From contig JBLHRR010000052.1 in assembly GCA_047626155.1 (NCBI GenBank), positions 1 through 30,989 on the forward strand: a stretch of DNA of 30,989 nt, read 5' to 3'. Both the position numbers and the translations under genes were made by a program. This DNA comes from CALGLS01 sp047626155. Lineage in GTDB: Bacteria; Bacteroidota; Bacteroidia; Chitinophagales; Saprospiraceae. Every line of letters starts with the position of its first letter. The stretch's first letter is position 1. The notes under the pieces were generated by a model. It searched no databases. It had not been told where the DNA came from and saw only the letters and a program-made list of their open reading frames with translations. Below are positions 16,761 to 24,845 of the stretch, piece after piece.

Positions 16761-16793
16761 AAAGCTCCAACGCGTTAGCGCCGGAGCTTTTTT
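16761..16793. terminator. Bidirectional intrinsic terminator
   Basis: The stem AAAGCTCCaaCGC-gtta-GCGccGGAGCTTT is followed by six T on the plus strand, and by a TTTTCTCTTTTC stretch on the minus strand. It sits between the convergent metallophosphoesterase and the small basic protein gene and can serve both. Confidence 0.85.
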
Positions 16794-16821
16794 CTAGTGT
16801 GTATAGTGTTAGTGTGGGCTG

Positions 16822-17193
16822 CTATTCTTTCGCTGGTACGTGTTGTACGCTTTTCTTTTGGAGGCTTCTTGTTCTTTTTACTGCCTTTTTTCTGGTTTGA
16901 ATGGTCGCTCTTTTTTTAGCGATCCTTTCAGCTCTTAAAGCAGATTGAGTGGTAGTGCCACAAACAAACCTTTTTGTCCTGGCAGGTTTCACTCTTTGTT
17001 TCACCAGTACTCTTTTTCCTGTTAGAGATTTATATTTATGTGCCTCTCCTTTTAGACAAACATCCTGTCGTACAGTTACTGTTTCGTTCGTTATGACTCG
17101 CTTATTTACCTGTGCTTCTACAGTTGCTGTAAAGCAAAATAAGCAAGCCATCAGTGATAAATAAGCAAGGTGGTTTTTAATTGATTTCTTCAT
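16822..17193 (-). CDS. Small, highly basic secreted protein, unknown
   Basis: The 123-aa protein begins with a signal peptide (MKKSIKNHLAYLSLMACLFCFTATVEAQ, cleavage likely after VEAQ). The mature part of about 95 residues is very rich in Lys and Arg (RTKRFVCGTTT, AERIAKKRATIQTRKKAVKRTRS) and carries two cysteines (in QDVCLKG and FVCGT) that could form a disulfide. No known domain is recognised. It could bind an anionic surface polymer or nucleic acid, but that is speculation from charge. The gene is separated from both neighbours by hairpin terminators, so it is likely monocistronic. Confidence 0.75.
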   Translation of the reverse strand: MKKSIKNHLAYLSLMACLFCFTATVEAQVNKRVITNETVTVRQDVCLKGEAHKYKSLTGKRVLVKQRVKPARTKRFVCGTTTQSALRAERIAKKRATIQTRKKAVKRTRSLQKKSVQHVPAKE

Positions 17194-17314
17194 GATGATT
17201 ATTTTTATGAATAGTGAAATTAAATCGTTCGTGCTTATTGGACAGCAACTTTAGAGAATTGTAAAACCATTACTTTGTTAAAGGATCGTTAAGAAGTGAA
17301 GCAGCTTATATCAA

Positions 17315-17356
17315 AAAATGCCGCAGCTAGAAGAAATCATCTCGCTGCGGCATTTT
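17315..17356 (-). terminator. Intrinsic terminator of the secreted Fn3-like protein gene
   Basis: A perfect 13-bp stem (AAAATGCCGCAGC at 17315-17327, GCTGCGGCATTTT at 17344-17356) with a 16-nt loop. On the minus strand the stem ends in a run of six T. It lies 24 bp after the stop codon at 17380. Confidence 0.9.
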
Positions 17357-17379
17357 GGGCTCTCATTAATTAGACGAGC

Positions 17380-18069
17380 TTAGCCTCCGCTTTTTACAGT
17401 CTTCGTCTTCGCTACATTAGCTTTCTTATCCTTCATTTCTTTTTTTAAGACGACGGTTTCCATGATATTATCCTGTTTGAAAATCATATGATAAGTTCCA
17501 TCAGCTTCACTGCTTAAGTCGAAGACAATGTCATTTAAGCCCACCTCAATTTTTCGTAGTTCCTCAATCAAGACATCGCCCATGTTATCGATTACTCGGC
17601 ATTCTAGTTCACCATCAACGATACTGCTAATAGAAATTTCCATGACCCCCTCTGCTATCTGCTGTTTGTTGACCACCGCAAAATTGCTCACGAATTCTTT
17701 CGTCATCACAACCGCTTCTGTGAAGCTACTAGAACCACCAGTGCTAACTTCCTTTAGGCGGTATCTGACTTTTTTCAAACCCAGGTCCAGGTCCTTAAAG
17801 GTATATTCCGTCAATTTTTTTGATTGCCTCCCCATTACCATTCCGATAGTCTTAAACTCCTCTCCACCTTTTGACCGTTCCACCACAAAGGAATCGGTAC
17901 TAAGGTCATCAGAAGTCGTCCACTTCAATATGAAGCCCACGCCATCTTCCGAAGCAGCTAGAGATTTTTCATAATCCACTACCTGTGCCTGTGCTACATT
18001 AAAGCTCAACAATAAAGTCACAGGGAGTAGTGCTAGAATGGAGAACGTTTTTATTTGTTTTTTCATCAT
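17380..18069 (-). CDS. Secreted protein: Fn3-like stalk plus T9SS-like end with basic tail
   Basis: The 229-aa protein has a signal peptide (MMKKQIKTFSILALLPVTLLLSFNVAQAQ). The module at about 40-125 (FILKWTTSDDLSTDSFVVERSKGGEEF, then YRLKEV) is the same Fn3-like stalk that precedes T9SS domains in many Bacteroidetes proteins, including the DUF1501 remnant here. The next ~75 residues resemble a T9SS sorting fold (VIDNMGDVLIEE, GLNDIVFDLSSEADGTYHMIF), but the chain continues into a Lys-rich tail (KDKKANVAKTKTVKSGG). There is no catalytic domain. It may be a small T9SS cargo or a surface component; the extension past the sorting fold is unusual. Which of the two adjacent ATGs is used cannot be told. 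Confidence 0.78.
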   Translation of the reverse strand: MMKKQIKTFSILALLPVTLLLSFNVAQAQVVDYEKSLAASEDGVGFILKWTTSDDLSTDSFVVERSKGGEEFKTIGMVMGRQSKKLTEYTFKDLDLGLKKVRYRLKEVSTGGSSSFTEAVVMTKEFVSNFAVVNKQQIAEGVMEISISSIVDGELECRVIDNMGDVLIEELRKIEVGLNDIVFDLSSEADGTYHMIFKQDNIMETVVLKKEMKDKKANVAKTKTVKSGG

Positions 18070-18314
18070 ATTTAAGGTTAGCCGAAAAGTCCTCCTTGCC
18101 TACATACTAAAGAGTGCCCTCCGAAATTGTTTAGGAACTAATACACTATCACAAGCAAGCCGTATGCTATGATTCGCCCCCAATGATACAAAAACAACAC
18201 AACCGTGACACCCCTCAAAGACTCCAGCGGAATCGAAGCACCATTAACCCCGACGAGCAAGTAGGGGAGAAGAAGCAAGGCCCCAGAGCGTAGTAAGAGA
18301 AGAGAGTGCCCCAT

Positions 18315-18345
18315 AAAAAAAGCCCAACTGGAAAACCAGTTGAGC
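18315..18345 (-). terminator. Intrinsic terminator of the response regulator gene
   Basis: On the minus strand GCTCAACTGG-tttt-CCAGTTGGGC is followed by seven T. It is a 10-bp stem with one G-T pair, located 42 bp after the response-regulator stop. Confidence 0.93.
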
Positions 18346-18386
18346 CGTGTATATTCTACATAGTATATAATATCTCTTTAATATCG

Positions 18387-18839
18387 CTACGAAATATATT
18401 CCGTGCTAGGTGTCTTGACAATCGAAAACCAGTAGTTCTCAATTTCCTGAATCACCTCAATAAACTTCATGAAATCAATAGGCTTTTTAATGTAGCTATT
18501 GGCGTGGTTCTGATAGCTACTTATAACATCTTTTTCCGCAGAAGAGGTAGACAAAATGATCACAGGGATCATACTCAACTTAGGGTCATTCTTAATTTGC
18601 TCCAAAACCTCCATGCCACTTACTTTAGGCATGTTGAGATCCATCAGAACTAAATCCGGAGTTACGGCATCAGCATATTTGCCCCTCTTGTATAAGAATT
18701 CAAGACCCTCTTCTCCATCTCTACAAACACTCAAGGTGTTTTGAAGTTTTAATGTCTTTAGTGCATTTTTAGTCAGAACAATGTCCGCTTCGTTATCTTC
18801 CACTAGAAGAATTTCGATTGGTCTTAGGTAATTTTCCAT
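18387..18839 (-). CDS. Single-domain response regulator (Rcp1/CheY-like)
   Basis: The 150-aa protein is a lone receiver domain. Acidic residues are in LLVEDNEAD (Glu14, Asp15), the phospho-acceptor is Asp67 in LVLMDLNMPKVSG, Thr98 is in ILSTSS, and Lys119 is in YIKKP. The RG-KYADAVTPDLVLMDLNMP segment is typical of the Rcp1-type regulators that work with phytochrome or PAS-type histidine kinases. There is no output domain, so it acts by protein contact or as a relay. No kinase gene is adjacent; the hybrid kinase at 9809-11608 is the only kinase in view and pairing with it is unsupported. A strong terminator follows, consistent with a monocistronic gene. Confidence 0.94.
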   Translation of the reverse strand: MENYLRPIEILLVEDNEADIVLTKNALKTLKLQNTLSVCRDGEEGLEFLYKRGKYADAVTPDLVLMDLNMPKVSGMEVLEQIKNDPKLSMIPVIILSTSSAEKDVISSYQNHANSYIKKPIDFMKFIEVIQEIENYWFSIVKTPSTEYIS

Positions 18840-19072
18840 TATTTGCTTCTAGTCTTTTATTATGGTTAATAAACTATTTCGCTGTGTTCAACTTGTTTGG
18901 AGTTATTTTTTATATCAGAAGCAATGCAAACCCAGTGCCATTAATGATTATTATTCAATTTTGCCAGTTAAGTGACACCCTTTCGAATCCGTACTTCTGT
19001 CATTGTTTTGAATTTCAGCAGAGTGTGTTTTTTATTTAAATAATCTGGAAATTACTAAGAACCTTAGTCGAC

Positions 19073-19205
19073 TATAATGCAACCAAAGTTAATTAAATCA
19101 GCATTATACATATAATTAAAATAAACGATATTAATATCGTAAACACGACTATCACCGGTTCAAAAGTGAAGTTAATAGTTTCTACCTTTTGGCAAAAAAG
19201 GTAGA
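19073..19205. promoter_or_regulatory. Cluster of three palindromes upstream of the broken metallophosphoesterase
   Basis: Three inverted repeats occur in order: TATAATGC/GCATTATA (19073-19080 and 19101-19108), a perfect 16-bp palindrome ACGATATTAATATCGT (19125-19140), and a perfect 10-bp hairpin TCTACCTTTT-ggcaa-AAAAGGTAGA (19181-19205) ending 15 bp before the ATG at 19221. They could be operators or leader structures. No binding protein can be named. Confidence 0.4.
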
Positions 19206-19270
19206 TTAAAATATCTACCTATGAACAAAAAAATATACACGAGCTTTGCATTGCTTTGTTTGTTCCTAAG

Positions 19271-19427
19271 TGCACTGGAAACTAAGTTTCGTCCGAGTTA
19301 GAATAGGTTATTTGGGAATTAATCGAGGCAGAGACGACGCGAATAGCCTTAGCTATTTAAGGAGTTTCTAACGAAGAGTAATTTCAAAAGAAGCAGTCAA
19401 AATGGATAGAACTTAGTTTACAATGCA
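19271..19427. mobile_element. MITE-like insertion with terminal inverted repeats
   Basis: The 157-bp stretch is bounded by inverted repeats of about 24 bp (left TGCACTGGAAACTAAGTTT, right complement TGCATTGTAAACTAAGTTC; 19 of 24 match). It is flanked by the direct repeat CTAAG (19266-19270 and 19428-19432). It encodes no transposase. This is the structure of a non-autonomous transposon with a 5-bp target duplication. Confidence 0.7.
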
Positions 19428-19432
19428 CTAAG

Positions 19433-19552
19433 TAACAACAAGAAATTAAATCCCGATTTGGAAACGATTATGTAAATCAAAATGACCAAAGGGAGAGTGA
19501 TTTACATAATCGTTTCCACGAAAGAAATTGGGAAATTATTTTTTGTGTAATA
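19433..19552. mobile_element. Second inserted palindromic element with perfect 20-bp hairpin
   Basis: This ~120-bp segment lies between two further CTAAGT copies (19428-19433 and 19553-19558). Its centre is a perfect inverted repeat, GGAAACGATTATGTAAATCA (19460-19479) and its complement (19498-19517), with an 18-nt loop. The outer flanks are loosely complementary, so the whole segment is an imperfect palindrome. There is no ORF. It sits directly beside the first element in the same signal-peptide codon. Confidence 0.6.
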
Positions 19553-20912
19553 CTAAGTACTTTTCAGGCACAAAATCTAATCAAGAGCCCTTATCTTCAA
19601 GTCGTTTTTCAAGATAAAATCACTGTACGGTGGCGCACAGATATACCGACCGCTAGCAAAGTATGGTATGGCGAATCCTCAACGAATTTAACGGAAGTAA
19701 CAGAAAATAACAACAATATCACGGAACATGAGCTATCCATCATAGGCTTGGTTCCGAACACGATCTACTTCTACGCTATAGGATACGCCGATAGTCAAAT
19801 TGCTGGAGTCACAGCAGAACATTATTTCAAAACAAGTCCGCTGCCCTTAGTCGGAGAGTCCATAAACATTTGGGCCCTCGGTGATGCTGGCCGAAAAAAT
19901 GTCGCTCAGCGATCTGTTCGTGATGCATTCTACAATTATAATGGAGGAGAACCCATAGATTTATTACTGACAATGGGAGACAATGCTTACTCTGATGGAA
20001 CGGATGATGAATTCCAGGATTCCTGGTTTGAAAATATGTATGAGGACCGATTGATCAACATTCCGATGTTTCAGACTTATGGTAACCACGATGGGGTTTC
20101 TGCTGATGGTGAAACAGAAACTGGAGATTATTTTGATATTTTCACAATGCCGACGGACGGGTCTTGCGGTGGTGTCCTTTCTGGAAATGACTCTTATTAT
20201 TCTTTTAACTACGCAGACGTACACTTCGTATCGCTAAATAATTGGGTGTAGATCGTTCACCAAATAGTGCTACGGCACAATGGCTCGCAGCAGACTTAGC
20301 TGCCAACGATCGGGACCATCGTTAATCTTCATCATCCCGTCTATGATGGCCGAAACAACATTGATTCTGATTCGAAGTCTTTGAATACTGAAATGAGGGA
20401 ATCCTTTGTACTTATCTTTGATCAATACGCTGTTGACCTCGTACTTATGGGGCATTCTCATACCTACCAAGGCTCTTATTTGATTGATGGACATTATGAT
20501 ATGTCTCCTGTTTTCGACCCAACTACAATGGGTGTCAACATGGGCGATGGACAAATAATCACAACAGAAATAGCAGATAATATCAGTGCTGTTTCGACCG
20601 TCGAATTTTTTATTAATGGTATTGTTATCGGAACAGACAACAGTTTTCCTTTTACAATGGACTGGACGATTCCTGCAAATGGCCCCTACGATATAGAACT
20701 GCTCGCCACCACATATTTTGGAGCTTATACAGGTAGTGTACATATTGTTGTTGGAGACCAAAGCTATCCTGCTGATTCGGATGGAGATGGTACTTTAGAT
20801 GCCGATGAACCTATACCATACAACTACATAGAGAGCCTTTTATGAAGGCAGCTAAATTTGTGGTGTTGAAATAATGGAGTGAAGCCGCTTATGCTGTTAT
20901 CCCGAGCGAGCG

Positions 20913-21012
20913 CAGCGAGCCGTGAGATTTGACAGGTAGACGTTTTATATTTCGAGCGAGCGACACAGGAATCGAGAAATCTATCCTTTGATAAGAGATA
21001 GATTTCTCGATT
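20913..21012. repeat. REP-like repeat region with 16-bp hairpin
   Basis: CGAGCGAGCG occurs twice (about 20913 and 20953), each time followed within about 20 nt by a GAGA(A)ATCT-like or GAGATTT sequence. The segment ends in a perfect hairpin, AATCGAGAAATCTATC (20970-20985) and GATAGATTTCTCGATT (20997-21012), with an 11-nt loop. It separates the pseudogene from the helicase gene. It has no T-run for termination and resembles dispersed Bacteroidetes intergenic repeats. Confidence 0.55.
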
Positions 21013-21071
21013 AGCTGTCTATTAAGTCGATTGAAGAGGAGCACAAATGTTTTTTCCTTCATTATAACGCG

Positions 21072-21079
21072 TACCTTCG
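21072..21079 (+). promoter_or_regulatory. -7 box abutting the helicase gene start
   Basis: TACCTTCG lies exactly 4 nt before ATG 21084 and is one base off TAnnTTTG. Transcription would start at or next to the ATG, giving a leaderless mRNA. The -33 region holds only a T-rich stretch (21050-21055). Confidence 0.5.
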
Positions 21080-21083
21080 CGCC

Positions 21084-24000
21084 ATGAAAATCACCTCGGT
21101 ATTCTTAAAATCCCTGCAACAACGACTCTCCGTTGAAAGCCGCCGTGGTGTACACTTAAATGCCATTCCCGGACGCTCCCGTTTGAAGTTTGATCTGAAG
21201 CAACTGGCGCTTTTTCAAGCTGATTTGCCAACCAGGTTTTTAGAAAAATTATTGACCGAAAGCAGCTTTGAATTTTCATTTGCCAATCCACTAGGTACTC
21301 CATTAGGCAGTTCTGCCCAGCTACAAAGTTTATGTTATGAGGTAGAAGACATCCGCGCAGAAAAAGGGATTCAAACTTTTGGATTTGGCTACCCACTTGT
21401 TTTGTTTTGGGACAGCAAAGACAAACTAATCGTTGCGCCGCTTTTAATCTGGTCATTACAGGTCAGTAGAACCAACAGAGAAGCGGAGTGGCTGATAGAG
21501 CGAAGGACTGATGATGCCGTTACGGTAAATGAAGTCTTGATACGATTTTTGCAAAAAGAAACAAAACTAGTGTTAGACGGCACTTTCGATTTTATTCCTG
21601 AAGATGGTTTGGTGACAGCCAGCGCAATCGAAGGCTTATTTGCGTACCTCTCTGAGAAAATAACTTCTTCAGGTTTTGTGAGAACTAAAAAAAAGAAAAA
21701 GCCCTTCACTAAAGTAGAAGCATTGTTTAGCACCGACCTTCAGCAGATAGCTACACGAAAGGAATTGGAGCAAATAGAATTCGACGGATTAGGAATGTAC
21801 CGGGCGGGCTTATTTGCGGTCTTCGAGGTTAGGCATCAAAATTTGTTACGAGACTATGATGGACTTTTAGAAGAGGGAGAAACCATTCTTGATTTTGAAG
21901 ACCTTCTTGGTGATCCGGAAATGCAATTGGGCGCGGTGAAAACAGATCCTTCTCAACAAGCTATTTTGAATGCACTTTCGGTGAAAAGAAACCTGCTGAT
22001 ACATGGCCCACCTGGCACTGGGAAAAGCCAAACGCTGACGGCGATTATTGTGAATGCGATTACAAAAGGACAAAAGATACTGGTGGTCTGTGGAAAGCAA
22101 ACCGCCTTGCAGGTAATTATGGAACACTTAGGGAAGTTAGAGTTGGATCGTTTGGCGGCGTTAATAAAAGAAGTGAAGAAAGACCGTAGATCTATTGTTA
22201 ATAAAGTAAGACAGGTGGTAGATGAGAAGTCATTTTATGCTGGTGAAGGGACGCTTTTTGCTACCAATGAATTTGAGCAAGAGTTACAGCGCTCTAGAAC
22301 ATTGATAGATAAGGTTGGTGAAAAGCGAAATTTTTATGCTAAGAAAGTATGGGGAGATTTTGTTTTTGGTGATCTTGTAGCATTGTTGTTGAAGATACCT
22401 GATTCGTTTAGGAAGGTGCCTTTTGTTGGAGGGGGTTTGGTCGATGCGAAAGAAGTTAGTCAGGCGGATTGGGAGGGTACGAAATTGCTTTTGCAAAAAG
22501 GAGAAGAACTGGGGGGGAAGGCAACGCCATTTATTAACGGCTTTAACCTAGAGCGTTTTGCAAAGGATTCTTCTGGATTGGTTAAGGCAGAAATGGAAGC
22601 AGATATTCAGAAATACCAAAGCCGATGTTTGGCGATAGAGCAGTTAAATGAAAAATTTGAAAAGAATGTCCAACAATTTATTTTCGAAAAGTATGACCGG
22701 ATTTATCAGCAGCTCAATCAGCAGTTGGAAGAGGTGCGGACTTGTTTCAGGGAGTCAATAAGCAGTGCAAGTAATAAATCGGATACCTTAACTCAAGAGC
22801 GCCTATACGGTCTCCGGCAGTACCATCAACTCTGTGATTTTCTAGCAGAAGAAGGAGGTCCAGATTATGAGCCCCGGCACACTGAGGAAAGAGAAGAAAT
22901 CCTTGAGGAGTTAGCTGAAATAAAAATAAGTGTCAAGTATTGGAAACAGAATTGGAGAACTAAGATCGAAGAAATTCTCAGAACTATTGGTACTGGAGGT
23001 ATCTATGACGAATTGGAAGAATTGCCAATTTATAACTCTTTACAAAAGGGCATCATTAGCCTGGTCAAGGACTTTAACGGAGGGGAATGGTTTACTGAAA
23101 AAGTATTGTTACAGAATAATGTGCCGGAGAGTTTGGCTTTAGTTCAAACGCGTATTAATGAATTAGAAAGCCTTGGGAATAAAGGTTTCCTTGAACTTCA
23201 TAAATGGACTACCTTCTTTTTTGCGCAAGCGGATAGTATCCAAAAACTTATGACTACGCTTTCCACGGAAACCAATTGGAAGGAACGCTACAGTACCTTT
23301 GTGCTAAATGGTATATTAGAGAAACAGTCTTTACCAGATGATATAGAAGGGGAGGAGGATCGTCTGTTAGCCTTGCACAGCAATTTGGAAAAACATCAGG
23401 TGGATTTCATTCAAAGTTATTGGAGAGAACGTCAGCGGATAAATGCTATTCGATTTTTGCAACAGCAGCGGATAGAGGTCGCTCAGCTATATAACAAAAG
23501 AAGCACGGCTATGGCAAAGAAGGCCACCTTGCGTGAAATTGTCGAAAAAGACTTGGATTTGTTTCAATCTTTTTTTCCGGTTGTTTTATCTACACCCGAA
23601 ACGGCCTCCTTGCTTTTTAGCCAATTTGGCAATCAGGAAATTTTCGACCTAGTCCTTTTCGATGAAGCCTCTCAATTGAAAGTAGAGGAGGGGATTCCTG
23701 CCTTTATAAAAGGGAAGCAAAAAGTAATAGCCGGAGACGAACACCAGATGCCTCCTTCTGCTTATTTTGGAGAGAAAAAAACACATGATAACAAGAGAAA
23801 TACGAATGACTTACAGGAAGCACCTCCTTCTTGGTTGGATTTTGCTATGAGTCTTCCGGTGGATCATCGCTACCTCGATTTTCATTACCGCTCTTGTCAT
23901 CCAGCGCTGATCGATTTTTCCAATGCAGCCTTTTACGAGGATCGTCTTTGCCCAATGCCTGCAGAATTTGAAGAACCGCCTATTGCCTTTCTGGAAATCA

Positions 24001-24845
24001 ATGGTCAATATCAGGAAGGCCTGAATGAGGCAGAAGCGGATGAGGTCGTTGTCTTATTACAAAAAATGAAAAGGAATACGGATGGCTTTTTTCCTTCCGT
24101 AGGTATTGCAACCTTCAACGTAAAACAAAGAAACTTCATTCTGGAAAAAATCAGGAAAGAGGAATTTCAGCGCCCCGCCTTTGCTGCGAAAATGATTGAA
24201 CTTCGGGAAAGTGGACTCTTCGTGAAAAATCTGGAAAACATTCAAGGTGATGAGCGTGACCTCTTAATCATCTCCACGGTGTATGGCAATGATGACAACG
24301 GGAAATTCTCAGCTCGTTTCGGCCCCATCAATCTTGCAGGAGGGTATAAGTTGCTGAATGTTTTAATAACAAGAGCTAAACATCGTATGGTTATTTGCTG
24401 CTCCATTCCCGAGAAGGTATTCAAGGGATATGCAAAGGAGTTACAAGTCAATGGGAATACTAGAAAAGGAATTTTCTACGCTTGGCTAGCTTATGCAAAA
24501 GCGGTAGCTAGAAAGGAAGATGCTTTGCGTAATCAGATCTTATCGGATTTGCGTAAGCCTCAGGAAAAAGAAAAAGATAAAAGGAGTACTATTGTTAGGA
24601 AGGCTCTGTTTCCAAAAATGGTTTATGATCAATTACTAGCAGAAGCGAAAGATGGAAGACTTTTGTTGAACACAAAACTAGGTGGGATAACAGTAGATAT
24701 ACTTTATGAAGCCCCCAATGGGAAGCGAACCATTTACATTTGCGATGGCTTTAATGAAGAGGCGATTCTGTCCAGCTTCGGAGGGAAGGAAGAGATTGAG
24801 TTGGTTTGGTTTTGGTCAGAAAAGCAATTGGGAATCAAAAATTAA
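21084..24845 (+). CDS. Large UPF1-like superfamily 1 helicase with degenerate Vsr-like C-terminus
   Basis: The 1253-aa protein carries the SF1 motifs: Walker A GPPGTGKS (308-315), motif II LFDEASQ (Asp860, Glu861), motif III GDEHQMPPS (884-892), YRSCHP (935-940), motif V NIQGDERD (1052-1059) and motif VI LITRAKHR with Arg1097. A ~500-residue coiled and helical insert separates motifs I and II, as in large AAA_11/AAA_12 helicases. The N-terminus resembles the DUF4011-type start of such proteins. The final ~60 residues (GGITVDILYEAPNGKR, IYICDGF) resemble a Vsr/MTES_1575 nuclease end, but the usual Glu before CDG is Ile1219, so cleavage is doubtful. Similar proteins occur in phage-defence loci; no partner gene is seen here. 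The start is supported by the adjoining TACCTTCG box. Confidence 0.9.
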   Translation: MKITSVFLKSLQQRLSVESRRGVHLNAIPGRSRLKFDLKQLALFQADLPTRFLEKLLTESSFEFSFANPLGTPLGSSAQLQSLCYEVEDIRAEKGIQTFGFGYPLVLFWDSKDKLIVAPLLIWSLQVSRTNREAEWLIERRTDDAVTVNEVLIRFLQKETKLVLDGTFDFIPEDGLVTASAIEGLFAYLSEKITSSGFVRTKKKKKPFTKVEALFSTDLQQIATRKELEQIEFDGLGMYRAGLFAVFEVRHQNLLRDYDGLLEEGETILDFEDLLGDPEMQLGAVKTDPSQQAILNALSVKRNLLIHGPPGTGKSQTLTAIIVNAITKGQKILVVCGKQTALQVIMEHLGKLELDRLAALIKEVKKDRRSIVNKVRQVVDEKSFYAGEGTLFATNEFEQELQRSRTLIDKVGEKRNFYAKKVWGDFVFGDLVALLLKIPDSFRKVPFVGGGLVDAKEVSQADWEGTKLLLQKGEELGGKATPFINGFNLERFAKDSSGLVKAEMEADIQKYQSRCLAIEQLNEKFEKNVQQFIFEKYDRIYQQLNQQLEEVRTCFRESISSASNKSDTLTQERLYGLRQYHQLCDFLAEEGGPDYEPRHTEEREEILEELAEIKISVKYWKQNWRTKIEEILRTIGTGGIYDELEELPIYNSLQKGIISLVKDFNGGEWFTEKVLLQNNVPESLALVQTRINELESLGNKGFLELHKWTTFFFAQADSIQKLMTTLSTETNWKERYSTFVLNGILEKQSLPDDIEGEEDRLLALHSNLEKHQVDFIQSYWRERQRINAIRFLQQQRIEVAQLYNKRSTAMAKKATLREIVEKDLDLFQSFFPVVLSTPETASLLFSQFGNQEIFDLVLFDEASQLKVEEGIPAFIKGKQKVIAGDEHQMPPSAYFGEKKTHDNKRNTNDLQEAPPSWLDFAMSLPVDHRYLDFHYRSCHPALIDFSNAAFYEDRLCPMPAEFEEPPIAFLEINGQYQEGLNEAEADEVVVLLQKMKRNTDGFFPSVGIATFNVKQRNFILEKIRKEEFQRPAFAAKMIELRESGLFVKNLENIQGDERDLLIISTVYGNDDNGKFSARFGPINLAGGYKLLNVLITRAKHRMVICCSIPEKVFKGYAKELQVNGNTRKGIFYAWLAYAKAVARKEDALRNQILSDLRKPQEKEKDKRSTIVRKALFPKMVYDQLLAEAKDGRLLLNTKLGGITVDILYEAPNGKRTIYICDGFNEEAILSSFGGKEEIELVWFWSEKQLGIKN

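Larger units (their letters stand above)
19221..20845 (+). pseudogene. Disrupted secreted metallophosphoesterase
   Basis: The signal peptide starts at ATG 19221 (MNKKIYTSFALLCLFLS) and is cut by an insertion leading to a stop at 19299. Removing 19272-19558 joins it in frame to TFQAQNLIKSPYLQ, the start of a purple-acid-phosphatase-like Fn3 domain. The phosphoesterase core follows (ALGDAGRKN, TMGDNAYSDG, TYGNHDG). After NNW the frame shifts at about 20248 and back at about 20320, after which NLHHPVYDG and MGHSHTYQGSYLIDGHYD resume. The 3' part passes abruptly into an Ig-like segment (VEFFINGIVIGTDN) and a DSDGDGTLDADEP Ca-binding-like motif, then stops without a T9SS domain. Paralogue of the intact gene at 14356. 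It cannot make a normal product as read. Confidence 0.88.

Noticed and set aside
17528..17974. 148-codon open frame opposite the Fn3-like secreted protein
   Set aside because: Mirror of a real gene with signal peptide and terminator on the other strand; Ser/Thr-rich translation with no domain.
19433..19558. Alternative start for the phosphoesterase in the in-frame open stretch before QAQNLIKSPYLQ
   Set aside because: The stretch from 19436 has no ATG, and the restored junction with the upstream signal peptide explains the frame better.
20244..20325. Programmed ribosomal frameshifting in the phosphoesterase
   Set aside because: There is no slippery heptamer or stimulatory structure at either G run, and the gene is already broken by an insertion upstream.
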